Source: Methanobacterium_C sp963845285
GTDB lineage: Archaea; Methanobacteriota; Methanobacteria; Methanobacteriales; Methanobacteriaceae
NCBI GenBank assembly: GCA_963845285.1
Contig: CAWJRO010000005.1
Location: 62,001-126,000, forward strand
Length of the DNA: 64,000 nt
Direction of reading: 5' to 3'
In this document: piece after piece, positions 1-9,360 of the stretch
Numbering within the stretch: the first letter of the stretch is position 1
Layout: each line of letters starts with the position of its first letter
Made by a program: the position numbers and the translations under genes
The notes under the pieces: model-generated
What the model was told of the DNA's origin: nothing
Databases searched by the model: none
What the model saw: only the letters and a program-made list of their open reading frames with translations

Positions 1-470
1 GAGAGTGATGTACTTGCAATATCAGTGTACCCGAGTGCAAGCCATGTCAAAACAATGGGAAATGTAGCAAATAAAAATGCACCTAAAAAGCTTTTTATTG
101 AATTAAAACGTAATTTAAAGAATAAATATAATCCTATAACTCCCAGTATATAGAATATTCCATCTAAAATTGATATTGCATTTGCAGACACGTATCCCAA
201 CTTGAAAAATATTGCGACAAGAAATGACATTAACGGCGGCCGGGTTAGATCCATATATCCAGTTCCATGACCTGCAAAGTAAAGAGCATTAGCCAAAAAA
301 TCATATGCGTCCCATCCGGGACCTAAATTAATTTGGGCTTTTACACGATAATACGCGATCAGACTTACAACTAAAGTCAATAGAATAAGTGAAATGTAAG
401 GAAAATATTTCTTCAAGGTGATAGCCCATTTTCTTGATTTGTTTTCAAAGATTTTATCATAATTATCCAA
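1..470 (-). CDS. Integral membrane glycosyltransferase-like protein, N-terminal part (runs off left edge)
   Basis: An open frame on the minus strand begins at a TTG at 470 and stays open to base 1, giving about 156 residues. The TTG follows GGTGG by six bases; in-frame stops lie just upstream. After a basic N-terminal segment (KSRKWAITLKKYF) comes a membrane span, then a loop with GPGWDAYDFLANALYFAGHG and, further on, LTRPPL, then more hydrophobic spans. The acidic loop after the first span followed by an RPPL-type motif is typical of GT-C enzymes (family 39/ArnT-like) that use lipid-linked sugars at the outer membrane face. The family assignment is inference; the membrane topology is visible. 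The C-terminal part is outside the window. Confidence 0.7.
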   Translation of the reverse strand, partial: MDNYDKIFENKSRKWAITLKKYFPYISLILLTLVVSLIAYYRVKAQINLGPGWDAYDFLANALYFAGHGTGYMDLTRPPLMSFLVAIFFKLGYVSANAISILDGIFYILGVIGLYLFFKLRFNSIKSFLGAFLFATFPIVLTWLALGYTDIASTSL

Positions 471-830
471 AAGAAACCACCGATCTTAATCTTTGATCTA
501 GTCTTTTATTGTTTTCAGTTATAACTATAACGCAAGTTGAATATGGTGCATAGACATGAAAATATAGGATTGAAATGTTTGAATTCATAAAAGAAATGTT
601 TTAAAAACTCAACGAATATGCTGCAGACCAAATTAAAGAAATTTTACTGTAGAAAAACCCCTAAAAAATGGCTTGAGATCTGAAATTGAATATTCAGTAA
701 AACTTATCCAAAAATAAACCTTAAACTCCAGAAATAACTCTCAAATAACCAAATTAAACCCTAAGTCATAAAACAAAATAATCCTTAAATAATAAAACTT
801 AATTCAGATCTAATCCCATAAAACCTAATT
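471..830. other. AT-rich intergenic region
   Basis: About 360 bases with no convincing gene. A short frame from 575 (MFEFIKEMF, stop, then KLNEYAADQIKEILL) could be a remnant of a small protein, but it is too short to support a call. Confidence 0.5.
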
Positions 831-1361
831 TTAATCCTTAAAATAAACTTCTTTATTCATCCAGGGAATCATTGCAGTCAAAACACACTGCTCAGTATTT
901 CCTGTTCTGTCCAACATCCCTCTGGATAAATAACTTACTGCCCCTGCCTTCTCTCCAAGGTTTTCAACACCAGTCACCTTATCCATAACATCACCAACTT
1001 CACAGCCCTTTAAAACTTCGTCTATAACCCTCGGAGGATATTCAAATCCAGAACTCACACCCAAAGTTATCCTATCTCCATCAAACACTGCACACCACTG
1101 CAAGTCTATGTATCCTGTTATTGAGTTAGGAGTTTCCATAAGACCTGACTCAATGCCAACAGAAAGGTCAAATTCCATAGAAAATGCATTTTTTGCCCTG
1201 TTTACGGCACCTTCTATGGTCTGTTCCAGGCCAAAAGGTTGGGATGGTACTCCTGAATCCGCATCAACTGAAACAACTTCTAAATTTTTATAGATCTTCT
1301 TTAAAACGTTTTGAGTGGCTTTGACCTTAACAGGATTTCTAGATCCAACTGCAACTTTCAT
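831..1361 (-). CDS. yjjX: Inosine/xanthosine triphosphatase, YjjX/DUF84 family
   Basis: The 176-residue product fits the usual length of the YjjX (DUF84) family, which hydrolyses non-canonical purine nucleoside triphosphates (ITP, XTP) to keep them out of nucleic acids. The N-terminus MKVAVGSRNPVKVKA holds the SxNPxK nucleotide-binding motif. SQPFGLEQTIEGAVNRAKNA and VGIESGL are the other family blocks. It starts at ATG 1361. The next gene on the same strand, coaD, lies about 200 bases upstream, so the two may be transcribed separately. A tandem 25-bp repeat sits between them. Family assignment is firm; the exact substrate is inferred from the family. Confidence 0.85.
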   Translation of the reverse strand: MKVAVGSRNPVKVKATQNVLKKIYKNLEVVSVDADSGVPSQPFGLEQTIEGAVNRAKNAFSMEFDLSVGIESGLMETPNSITGYIDLQWCAVFDGDRITLGVSSGFEYPPRVIDEVLKGCEVGDVMDKVTGVENLGEKAGAVSYLSRGMLDRTGNTEQCVLTAMIPWMNKEVYFKD

Positions 1362-1416
1362 AGAATCACTGCCATTGTTCCATATTGTTCTAATGAAACG
1401 AATACACCTTTATTTT

Positions 1417-1475
1417 AACGAATCAAATCCATATTCAGTTTAACAAATCAGATCCATATCCAGTTTGATGAATCA
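1417..1475. repeat. Two tandem copies of a 25-bp unit
   Basis: Positions 1417-1441 and 1442-1466 are near-identical 25-bp units (about 22 of 25 matching, core ATCCATAT-CAGTTT), followed by the start of a third (GATGAATCAAA). It lies upstream of the YjjX-like gene on its promoter side. Confidence 0.6.
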
Positions 1476-1564
1476 AAACAATCATTTTAATTGATTATCA
1501 TTACCACTGTATCATTAAAAGGATTAATATTCCTTAATGCTTCAGATTAATATTCCATAATTCT

Positions 1565-2032
1565 TTAGTACTCCTTAATAATCGTACCAGCCCTATCTAT
1601 TTCACCTTTACGTATTCTTGTGGATGAAATTGGTTTTCCATCCTCTGCAAGCACCATGTGAATTGTTATGATATCAATGGGTTTCATTCCCCTCTCTATT
1701 CTTACTCTGTTTATCTGGAAGGCTGTTGGTTCTGTTTCTTCACTTACAACTATTGCATCAATCTCCTCGTCATCTACAGTTGTGCCGTAGGGTTCGTTCA
1801 ACTGTTGAATATCATAGTTTGGATGTTTGTTTTCAAGCAGTCCCTTTAAATTAGACATTCTAACATTGCATGGGTCAATTTTACCTTTTAATCCTCCAAA
1901 CTCATTTGAGGTAACACCTATAACAACGTAATTACCAAGTTCAAATGCCGTATCAAGGAGCTTCCTGTGACCCTTGTGGAACTTGTCGAATGTTCCACCT
2001 ACAGCCACTTTTTTGTATTGATCATGTTCCAT
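1565..2032 (-). CDS. coaD: Archaeal phosphopantetheine adenylyltransferase
   Basis: The 155-residue protein is of the archaeal PPAT type, which transfers AMP from ATP to 4'-phosphopantetheine to make dephospho-CoA, the penultimate step of coenzyme A synthesis. The nucleotidyltransferase signature is at residues 12-22 (GGTFDKFHKGH), with the catalytic H-x-G-H at 19-22. The second motif, ISSTRIRKGEID, is near the C-terminus. The start is ATG 2032. It is cytoplasmic and stands alone, with only the YjjX-like gene on the same strand. Confidence 0.92.
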   Translation of the reverse strand: MEHDQYKKVAVGGTFDKFHKGHRKLLDTAFELGNYVVIGVTSNEFGGLKGKIDPCNVRMSNLKGLLENKHPNYDIQQLNEPYGTTVDDEEIDAIVVSEETEPTAFQINRVRIERGMKPIDIITIHMVLAEDGKPISSTRIRKGEIDRAGTIIKEY

Positions 2033-2381
2033 TTATTTTACCTTTTGATGATTTTTGATATGATTTAAGTCGTAAATTAGTAAATTAGTAACAAAATTAT
2101 GTTTTAATTATTAATTCCATTTCACAAAATATACGTTTAGAAAATATAACTATTGAAAATTTTATAACTATTGAAAATTGTTTATTTTTATATTAATTTA
2201 TTTGGGATTATTTTAGATTATCTTATCGGGTTTCCAGATTATTATTTTTAAATTATTATTTCATTGAATATGTGAATGGATCGATAAACTGGATACTATG
2301 AAAATATTGTCAAGGTGAAAATATTGTCAAAGAGATATTGAAATAGATATCTTGATTATGTTTTAGGTTAGATTATAAATT
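2033..2381. other. AT-rich divergent intergenic region
   Basis: About 350 bases between coaD (minus) and the radical SAM gene (plus). It contains short direct repeats (AAAATATAACTATTG / AAAATTTTATAACTATTG near 2146-2180; GAAAATATTGTCAA twice near 2299-2332). No gene or clear structured element is visible. Confidence 0.5.
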
Positions 2382-3929
2382 ATGCTACGAGAACGAAACG
2401 TGGTCTTGAAAAATCCAAAAGATGTGGACATAAGATTTGCATCCTGCTATCCCAACCTTTACAGGAGCGCAATGTCTTCACTGGGTTTCCATATCATCTA
2501 CGACTTTTTAAACTCAAGGGAAGATACCTACTGCGAAAGAGTTGTTTATCCATACTCTAAAAGTTTTGAATCCAACACTTACCTCAAAAAATTTGACATC
2601 GTGAGTTTCTCCCTCCAATACGAGCAGGATTATTTCAACGTGCTTGAAATGATGGATAAAGGTGGAATACCGATTCAAAAAAATGAAAGAACCTTAAGGG
2701 ATCCGCTTGTTATTGCAGGAGGACCATGTGCAAGTTCAAATCCACTCCCAATGAGCAAATTCATAGATCTTTTCATTGTTGGAGAAGCAGAGGTTATCCT
2801 GGATGACGTTCTCGACAAGTACCTGGAACTGGACAACCCCCGAAAGGACATTGAAGAATTTCTTGACATTGAAGGGGTTTATCTGCCAGACAATCCTGTA
2901 AAAATGGCTTTAGTTGAGGATATGGAAAATTCATGGCCCCCAATAAAGCAGATAATACCTGAAACCGATGATAAACAATTTATACCTGCTTTTGGAAGGG
3001 CATTTCTTCTGGAAGTATCCAGAGGCTGCACCAGAGGCTGCAGATTCTGTATGGCAGGGTGCATCTACAGGCCGCGGCGTGAGGTGTCCCTAAAAAAACT
3101 CTTTGATACTGCAGAGAAGGGTAGACAGGCCACAGGACTCAACAGAATAGCTTTAATAGGGGCAGCAGTCTCAGACCATTCCAAGATAGAAGAGCTTTGC
3201 ATGGGGTTACATGAAAGGGGCTTTCAGGTTACAACACCATCTTTAAGGATAGAATCCATCTCAACAGAACTGCTTGAAGTACTGCGTGAAAGCGGACTTA
3301 AAACCATTACAATAGCCCCAGAATCCATATATAAAATCAGGAAAGCTGCTAACAAACCCATAACCGATGAAAAAATTGTTGAAACCATTGAAACCGCTTT
3401 AAAGGACAAAATGAATGTTAAACTTTATTTCATGCTTGGTTTACCAACAGAAACCACAGGAGATGTTGAAGATCTGTCCAGACTAATAAAAAAGCTAGTC
3501 AAAATGGCGGATAGAAATAAAGCTGTGAGGATAAGTGTAAATCCATTTATACCAAAACCCCATACCCCATTCCAGTGGGCAGGATTTGATTTCAACGACA
3601 TAAAATCTAAAATCAATTATTTAAAAAAACTTAATTTACAGTCCTTTAAAATTGAAAATCCAAAAACATCTCTGGTACAGTACGTTTTATCAAACGGTGA
3701 TACAAATCTAGGGGATGTAATCGAAAGATCATGGCGGGACAGGGTTTCAATTGCTGAGTGGAAGAAGCTTGCAATCAAAAGGGATCCAGAAAGTGAACTT
3801 CCATGGAAAAACATAGACGTTGGGGTTGAAGAGGAATTCCTTCTTGAAGAATATAAAAAAGCAGTTAATGGAGATATAACTCCATGGTGTGAAACCTTTG
3901 GCTGTTACAACTGCGGTGCATGCAACTAA
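2382..3929 (+). CDS. Radical SAM protein of unknown substrate, COG1032-like
   Basis: The 515-residue protein has a radical SAM core. Cys216, Cys220 and Cys223 (CTRGCRFC) are the CxxxCxxC ligands of the SAM-binding 4Fe-4S cluster. The first ~200 residues resemble the cobalamin-binding-like N-terminal domain of this group (DIRFASCYPNLYRSAMSSLG and a GGP loop), but no DxHxxG B12 motif is seen. The C-terminus ends in a second cysteine cluster (CETFGCYNCGACN), which suggests an auxiliary Fe-S cluster or metal site. Related archaeal proteins are annotated only as B12-binding/radical SAM proteins. It is monocistronic. The substrate is not known and I do not propose one. Confidence 0.75.
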   Translation: MLRERNVVLKNPKDVDIRFASCYPNLYRSAMSSLGFHIIYDFLNSREDTYCERVVYPYSKSFESNTYLKKFDIVSFSLQYEQDYFNVLEMMDKGGIPIQKNERTLRDPLVIAGGPCASSNPLPMSKFIDLFIVGEAEVILDDVLDKYLELDNPRKDIEEFLDIEGVYLPDNPVKMALVEDMENSWPPIKQIIPETDDKQFIPAFGRAFLLEVSRGCTRGCRFCMAGCIYRPRREVSLKKLFDTAEKGRQATGLNRIALIGAAVSDHSKIEELCMGLHERGFQVTTPSLRIESISTELLEVLRESGLKTITIAPESIYKIRKAANKPITDEKIVETIETALKDKMNVKLYFMLGLPTETTGDVEDLSRLIKKLVKMADRNKAVRISVNPFIPKPHTPFQWAGFDFNDIKSKINYLKKLNLQSFKIENPKTSLVQYVLSNGDTNLGDVIERSWRDRVSIAEWKKLAIKRDPESELPWKNIDVGVEEEFLLEEYKKAVNGDITPWCETFGCYNCGACN

Positions 3930-3942
3930 ACTTGAAAAAAAA

Positions 3943-5385
3943 TTAACTTAAGAAATTAAAAAGCATAAAAACTGTTTTTTTCCTTAATTTATTCACAAGA
4001 TCGTAAAAATGTCTTAAGGAATGTGCTAAAGCTTTCTCAGGATACATGAACCACCTTGAAAACAGACCTCTTCCCAGAACCATATCCCTTTTCACAGCTT
4101 TGATCTCTTCTCCGGTAGCATATCTCCAAAATATGGGTATTCCTAATGCTATAAGTACAATTCCTATAACTATCTGATTCAAAGCGCACTGAGTCATCAT
4201 ATAAATGCATATAACAATTCCTAAAACGGGTATTATCCATGGAAGCCTTATCCCACCTTCAAACTTCTTCCTCAAGGGAAAAACGGATGTACATGTTAAT
4301 AGATAACAAAAGAGAAGTGTGAACACCGAAAGAACTATGAGTTGATTTATGGTTCCGAAAATAGCTGCTACAAGAGTTATGGTGTTTTGTACAAACAAAG
4401 AAACATAGGGTGTGCCGTATTTTGGATGTACCTTTGCGAATATGTGGGGCAAAAGGCCATCTCCTGCCATTGCATAGGGTATTCTTGCTGAGGATAAGAT
4501 TCCTGCCTCATCAGATCCTGAAATAGAAAAGAGAGCACCTAAAGACAGTAAAATAGCACCTATACTTCCCATAACAGCATATCCTGCCAGTGCAAGTGGT
4601 GCAGAGGATGTAGCAAGTTCCTTCCATGGAACCGTACCCAGAATTACGAAGTTGGTCAATACATAAAATAGGGTTACAATACCCATCCCCATTAATATGG
4701 CTTTGGGAATGGTTGTTTTTGAATCTATTATTTCATCTGAAGGTACTGTTACAAGTTCAAAGCCAACATAAGCCCAGAATATCAGTACAAGTGCGCTTCC
4801 AAGACCTCCAAATCCAAGGGGAGATATTGGTGTGAAATTGGATACAAGCTGGGAAGGTTGGAGAATAAAAAATACAATTCCAATTATGGTCAGCAAGAAG
4901 ATAGGTGCGATCTTCAAAACCGTAAGTATGTCGTTAATTTTTCCGGCCTCTTTAACGCCCCTGTAATTTATAAACGTTAAAAATAGAACGAATAGAAATT
5001 TTATTATTATCTGCTCCCAGCCCAGCATGGCTGGATAAAAATATCGTAAATAAGCTACGAATGCCAGGGGAAATACTGCTATTGCACTCCACTCAGCTAT
5101 CAAAAGGGACCATCCAACTAAAAAACCCGTAAGATCGCCAAAAGCTTCTCTTGCATATGCATACGGCCCTCCAACCCTTGGAACTAATGAGGAGCATTCA
5201 GCAAAACACAATGCTATGACTATTGCCATTAGCCCTGCAATTATCCATGCAAAAATGGAGGATGGACCTAAAAATCCGGCTCCAAATGATGCGGCAATGT
5301 ATATATCCGCTCCAACTATGGTTCCAACCACCAGACTCACCACATCAAAAAGACCCAGTGAACGCTTCAAACCAGAGACAGGCAT
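3943..5385 (-). CDS. APC-family amino acid permease
   Basis: The 480-residue protein has about 12 hydrophobic spans and the APC-superfamily start: LKRSLGLFDVVSLVVGTIVG at residues 5-24 is the helix-1 GxxxG substrate-binding region, followed by GGPYAYAREAFG in the helix-3 region. It is probably a cytoplasmic-membrane amino acid/polyamine importer or exchanger; the substrate cannot be read. It converges with the radical SAM gene, 13 bases apart. A TATA-like element lies 25-30 bases before the ATG and no Shine-Dalgarno is obvious, so the mRNA may be leaderless. Confidence 0.85.
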   Translation of the reverse strand: MPVSGLKRSLGLFDVVSLVVGTIVGADIYIAASFGAGFLGPSSIFAWIIAGLMAIVIALCFAECSSLVPRVGGPYAYAREAFGDLTGFLVGWSLLIAEWSAIAVFPLAFVAYLRYFYPAMLGWEQIIIKFLFVLFLTFINYRGVKEAGKINDILTVLKIAPIFLLTIIGIVFFILQPSQLVSNFTPISPLGFGGLGSALVLIFWAYVGFELVTVPSDEIIDSKTTIPKAILMGMGIVTLFYVLTNFVILGTVPWKELATSSAPLALAGYAVMGSIGAILLSLGALFSISGSDEAGILSSARIPYAMAGDGLLPHIFAKVHPKYGTPYVSLFVQNTITLVAAIFGTINQLIVLSVFTLLFCYLLTCTSVFPLRKKFEGGIRLPWIIPVLGIVICIYMMTQCALNQIVIGIVLIALGIPIFWRYATGEEIKAVKRDMVLGRGLFSRWFMYPEKALAHSLRHFYDLVNKLRKKTVFMLFNFLS

Positions 5386-5407
5386 AATTTCTTTTAAGTA
5401 CGCCTAT

Positions 5408-5420
5408 GCATATATAAACT
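5408..5420 (-). promoter_or_regulatory. TATA box for the APC permease gene
   Basis: On the minus strand the sequence reads AGTTTATATATGCAT, a good archaeal TATA element, centred about 28 bases before the ATG at 5385. This spacing would place transcription initiation almost at the start codon. Confidence 0.5.
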
Positions 5421-5599
5421 TCTCAACCGCTCTTGAACTTTTAGTATATATACACGTGCCAAATCTTAAAAAAGGCAGGTTTATGGATGAAAAAGACAAA
5501 AAAACTTAAACTGGTTTATAAAAGAGGATCATAACAAAACAACACAAGCTCAATTAACTGCACGTTTACAATTTGAATAGACCAAAAAAGTGGTCCAAT

Positions 5600-5815
5600 C
5601 TACACCACAACAGTTCGTTTAACATGCCAAATTTATCAGGGCTGTTACTGCTCAAGGAGAAATTGTGAATTTTGGAACTTTCTCATTCAATTGAGATGGT
5701 TCAAGTAAAGTGATATTGGATGTTTATTGCCCATTAATTTCAGTAAGAAAATTTTGGGTAGATAATTCATTAACTGTAATTACGTCAAAAAGAAGGCAGT
5801 TTGTATGATTATTAT
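5600..5815 (+). pseudogene. Possible decayed fragment of an Ig-like surface protein repeat
   Basis: One plus-strand frame reads VTAQGEIVNFGTFSFN, stop, DGSSKVILDVYCPLI, with further stops on either side. It resembles the Ig-like repeats of methanobacterial adhesin-like proteins (pattern VTDxxGxxVNxGTVTFNxDG). The match is by eye and the region is broken, so this is a tentative call. The rest of 5421-6011 shows no gene. Confidence 0.25.
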
Positions 5816-5972
5816 ATGTATTTTAACTTCTATGGCCCTCCATACATAACTAGTATCTTCAATAAAGGGATAAATAACATAACTATGATTATAAACGATG
5901 CGTATGGTGCAAAAGTGGGTTGTTCAAGTCTTTTAATTGTTCCAATTTCAGATTAAATTTATTATTTTTTTC

Positions 5973-5995
5973 TCGTTTTAGTTTATACTCTATTT
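5973..5995 (+). repeat. Left copy of a 23-bp direct repeat flanking the membrane glycosyltransferase gene
   Basis: Positions 5973-5995 (beginning TCGTTTTAGTTTATAC) recur at 7704-7726 in the same orientation with one mismatch. The two copies bracket the gene at 6012-7598. Confidence 0.7.
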
Positions 5996-6011
5996 AAGAT
6001 TGAATTTTATG

Positions 6012-7598
6012 TTAAGCACAGGAAGGGTTTATTCTTGAATATATTTTCAGACAAATTATTTTATCATTAAATATTTCTTTATAATCTGAAAATTGTAAAT
6101 CACTGTTTGTACCCCAAACAAAATAGTAAACTATGTTATTATCTCTTAATTCTTTCTGTAAATCATTAATATTTGTAGTATTTTTTGTTATTCCATAATA
6201 TTTACTATTTAAATAATAAGAGATATCTAAAGTTCCTCCCCATTCCCCATTAGAAGCAATGTTTCCATTTATTCCATAATCATTTCCCAATGTCTGACTC
6301 AGATGATATGCACCTTCACCAAGATCAGAATTTTGAATCAAATCGTTTACTGGAATGATTATAAAAGAAAATACTAATAAAACCACCAAAATATTTCTTA
6401 TATTTATATTGAAAATTTTACTCCTAAAGCAAATATCAATCAAGTAAGCCCCAGTAAACATCAATAAGATACATATAAACCATAAATATCTACTCTCGAC
6501 CGAAATAAAACAATACCCTCCAGAATAAATCAACATAGTTATCAGTAAATAGGCTAATTTATTTTTTGATACTCTTTCAGAGTTTGATTTCAAAATAAAT
6601 AGAATACTTGCGATAATTATTATTAAAGATAAAAGTGAGAAAAATTTCAGTATGTTGATTACAGAAAGGATATTTTTCCATATAAGACTTAATTGGTATT
6701 CAAAATACTTTAATGATTGGAAAGGACTCCAACTTTCCAGTTTAAACCCCGAAGGATCTTCCCAAGCACTGACAGCACTATTATTCGGTGGTTTTAGAAG
6801 ACCCTGATAATACATTGGCTGACCTTGAGATCCTGGACTAACTAACTCTTGATTGTAAGCACTGGAAGTTCCAATAGTTAGTTTTCCGTATTTTTCGCTT
6901 ATTGTGCCTGCCCACAATCCACCTATAACAAAGAACACAAAAAGACCTAAGACCATATTTTTAAGGACATTCCTCTTTTTTTGACGGGTTAAACCTTTAA
7001 AATAATAAATTAAATTAAATAAAACGAAATGGGCAAGAAAAAAAGGAAATGCAAAACTCTTTGTTAAATAAGCCACAGCACCAAGAAAACCACAAAAAAT
7101 ACCATTAAACCACTTATCTGAATATTCAGGGTCAAATATAACAGTCAAATAATAAATAAGAACACATACTACTAACAAATCCGGAGTGATGAATATAAAT
7201 GAAAAAAATAAAACAATGGGAATCGCTCCAAGTAAAATTCCTCTCTTTATTGTTAAATCCATCTCAAATTTATAAGATAATCTGTTTAAACCGATTATAA
7301 CAAAAAATCCAATTATAATGGAGACTATTTTTGCCATATACAATGCATTTAAATTTGTAGAATTAAACAGTAAGAACGGTACTATCAACCATGAAAAAAG
7401 AGGTCCCCAATAACCATTAATGGCATTAAACCAATCACCTGCCATATATTTTTGAGCAATTCCAATATACGAAAGTCCATCTGGATTAATTATGTATTGA
7501 TAATATCTGAAGAGAAAAACACTTAATAAAGAATATAAAGTCAAGACTAAAAGCAAATCAAAGTTATTTTTTATAATAGATCTATAATCCTTCATCAT
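6012..7598 (-). CDS. Polytopic membrane glycosyltransferase-like protein (GT-C type)
   Basis: The 528-residue protein is highly hydrophobic, with about 10-12 predicted spans. After the first span, the loop YYQYIINPDGLSYIGIAQKY has the acidic residue (here PDGLSY) seen in GT-C enzymes that use dolichyl- or undecaprenyl-phosphate sugars. GYWGPLFSWL then replaces the usual RPPLY block. A soluble-looking C-terminal domain follows the last span (from about residue 430), as in this fold. It probably acts in surface glycan or glycoprotein assembly. It stands alone, is AT-richer than its neighbours and is flanked by 23-bp direct repeats and gene debris, which hints at acquisition. Function is inferred from fold only. 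Confidence 0.65.
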   Translation of the reverse strand: MMKDYRSIIKNNFDLLLVLTLYSLLSVFLFRYYQYIINPDGLSYIGIAQKYMAGDWFNAINGYWGPLFSWLIVPFLLFNSTNLNALYMAKIVSIIIGFFVIIGLNRLSYKFEMDLTIKRGILLGAIPIVLFFSFIFITPDLLVVCVLIYYLTVIFDPEYSDKWFNGIFCGFLGAVAYLTKSFAFPFFLAHFVLFNLIYYFKGLTRQKKRNVLKNMVLGLFVFFVIGGLWAGTISEKYGKLTIGTSSAYNQELVSPGSQGQPMYYQGLLKPPNNSAVSAWEDPSGFKLESWSPFQSLKYFEYQLSLIWKNILSVINILKFFSLLSLIIIIASILFILKSNSERVSKNKLAYLLITMLIYSGGYCFISVESRYLWFICILLMFTGAYLIDICFRSKIFNINIRNILVVLLVFSFIIIPVNDLIQNSDLGEGAYHLSQTLGNDYGINGNIASNGEWGGTLDISYYLNSKYYGITKNTTNINDLQKELRDNNIVYYFVWGTNSDLQFSDYKEIFNDKIICLKIYSRINPSCA

Positions 7599-7703
7599 AA
7601 TCCTTCATCAAGTTAGTTGTAATTATAAACTTATTATTAAATAGTTAATAGGGCCCTTAAAGATTTTTCTTCTTTCTTAATTCATTAATTTCTTCGAGAT
7701 TTG

Positions 7704-7726
7704 TCGTTTTAGTTTATACCCTATTT
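7704..7726 (+). repeat. Right copy of the 23-bp direct repeat
   Basis: Twenty-two of 23 bases match 5973-5995 in the same orientation; the single difference is T to C after TTTATAC. It lies about 105 bases upstream of the start of the glycosyltransferase gene. Confidence 0.7.
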
Positions 7727-7880
7727 TTGCACCGATAATTAATTAGGAGATGATATTATGCATCTTATCGTCTGAATTTTTGGACGTTAAACCTCAATTG
7801 GCCAGTGGTTGTCAAGACCTACTGCAAAGCAAGGCTTGAAAACCTCAAAACCAGTTAGGATGAGGTTACATTAAGTTTAA

Positions 7881-8087
7881 ATTATTTGGAATTTTATTCG
7901 TAGTTCATTATTATTGTGTTTACTTGCACTCTTGCAAAAACAGACCAGCCATAACTTCACAGTTAATGGAAAGTACATGAATGCCACTGCAAAATGTAGT
8001 TGTGGAGCTAGTGGTGGGGATTATACTAGTTATCATACAGCTACGTTCTTGAATTATTGTCCGAATTGTCATCAGTACGGTTCATGA
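7881..8087 (+). pseudogene. Cysteine-rich C-terminal fragment, decayed gene
   Basis: This plus-strand frame has no start codon but reads a coherent cysteine-patterned segment. AKCSCGASGGDY is followed by YHTATFLNYCPNCHQYGS and then a TGA at 8085-8087. The CxC...CxxC pattern ending in CHxYG resembles a putative zinc-binding segment I associate with long methanobacterial surface or prophage-type proteins. A stop at 7878 cuts it off upstream. I read it as the remnant of a larger lost gene; identity of the parent family is uncertain. Confidence 0.45.
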
Positions 8088-8211
8088 ATTAATTTAATAC
8101 TAAAATGCTCTAACTTGTAGCGAATAGAAGAAAATAGAAGATTATATGTGCATGGGAGAACTTAATTTCTTTTATAACAATCTGTGATAAAAATAGATAC
8201 GGTAATTACTC

Positions 8212-9324
8212 ATGAAAACTTCAAAAAGAGTTGAATCAATAAGTCTTTCAGGAATAAGGAAAATGTTCGAACTCGTTGGGGAAGACTCAATAAACCTCGG
8301 GTTGGGAGAGCCTGACTTTGACACACCCCACCACATAAGAAATGCCGCTGTAAAAGCCTTGAAAGAAAGTTTTACACATTACACAGTAAATAAAGGTATT
8401 TTAGAACTTAGGGAAGCCATATCCACCAAGTTGAAAGATGAAAATAATGTGGAATCTGATCCTGAGTCCATAATAGTGACTGTGGGGGCAAGTGAAGCAC
8501 TTTTCATGTGCATGCAGGCACTTGTTGATAATGGAGATGAAGTTCTGGTACCGGATCCAGGTTTTGTCTCTTACGATGCCTGTGTGAAGCTTTCAGGAGG
8601 AGTTTCAGTTCCTGTGAAACTTGAAGAAGAAAATGAATTTAGGATGACACCTGAAAGTGTCCTTGAAAATGTAACGGACAAAACTAAGGCCATAGTTTTG
8701 AACTCACCTTCCAATCCAACAGGTGCCGTCATGAAAAAGGAGGATATAAAGGGAGTGGCAGAGATTGCAGACGACCATGATTTAGTCCTGATATCCGATG
8801 AGATATACGAAAAAATAATCTATGAAGGAAAACATTACAGCCCTGGAAGTTTCTGTGAAAATGCTGTGACAATTAACGGTTTTTCAAAGTCTTATGCAAT
8901 GACAGGCTTCAGGATAGGGTATGTTGCAGCAAATCCTGAGTTAACAGAGGAAATGTTGAAGGTTCACCAGTACAACACAGCATGTGCAAGTTCAATATCT
9001 CAGAAAGCTGCCCTTGAAGCTCTTAAAGGTCCTCAAGACAGTGTGGGTAAAATGGTTGCTGAATTTCAGAAACGTAGAAATCTCATTGTGAAAAGATTGA
9101 ATGATATGGGTGCTGAATGCTCATCACCACACGGTGCCTTTTATGTTTTCCCTAAAATTGAAAATTCCCAGAAATTCGTTTCTGAATCTTTAAAAAGGGA
9201 TGTTGTAGTGGTTCATGGGGATGCATTCGGAAAGTACGGAAATGACAACGTTAGATTTTCATACGCTACATCTTATGATGAAATAAAAGAAGCTATGGAC
9301 AGGTTGGAAACTATAAACCTTTAA
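8212..9324 (+). CDS. PLP-dependent class I/II aminotransferase (aspartate aminotransferase-like)
   Basis: The 370-residue protein has the fold-type I aminotransferase pattern. The N-terminus carries GLGEPDFDTP, SNPTGA lies mid-protein, the PLP-phosphate region is ISDEIYE, and Lys226 in NGFSKSYAMTGFRIGY is the PLP Schiff-base lysine. The C-terminus has VRFSYA with the carboxylate-binding arginine. Such enzymes in methanogens transaminate aspartate, alanine or aromatic 2-oxo acids; the amino acid used here cannot be read from sequence. It is monocistronic and cytoplasmic. Confidence 0.9.
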   Translation: MKTSKRVESISLSGIRKMFELVGEDSINLGLGEPDFDTPHHIRNAAVKALKESFTHYTVNKGILELREAISTKLKDENNVESDPESIIVTVGASEALFMCMQALVDNGDEVLVPDPGFVSYDACVKLSGGVSVPVKLEEENEFRMTPESVLENVTDKTKAIVLNSPSNPTGAVMKKEDIKGVAEIADDHDLVLISDEIYEKIIYEGKHYSPGSFCENAVTINGFSKSYAMTGFRIGYVAANPELTEEMLKVHQYNTACASSISQKAALEALKGPQDSVGKMVAEFQKRRNLIVKRLNDMGAECSSPHGAFYVFPKIENSQKFVSESLKRDVVVVHGDAFGKYGNDNVRFSYATSYDEIKEAMDRLETINL

Positions 9325-9360
9325 TAATAATTGTTTATTTAAAACATAAACAATTAATTT

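Noticed and set aside
575..652. Short frame MFEFIKEMF, stop, KLNEYAADQIKEILL on the plus strand.
   Set aside because: It is under 30 codons with a stop inside, has no ribosome site, and I cannot name a parent gene.
2382..3929. Assigning the radical SAM protein to a specific pathway such as MiaB or BchE.
   Set aside because: No TRAM domain, and no recognisable B12 motif; only the radical SAM cysteine triad is certain.
7788..7868. Possible H/ACA-like or three-way-junction RNA (AACCTCA ... TGAGGTT followed by ACA).
   Set aside because: Inner pairings are short. One minus-strand frame reads like a protein (TGFEVFKPCFAVGLDNHWPI), so decayed coding sequence is a better explanation.
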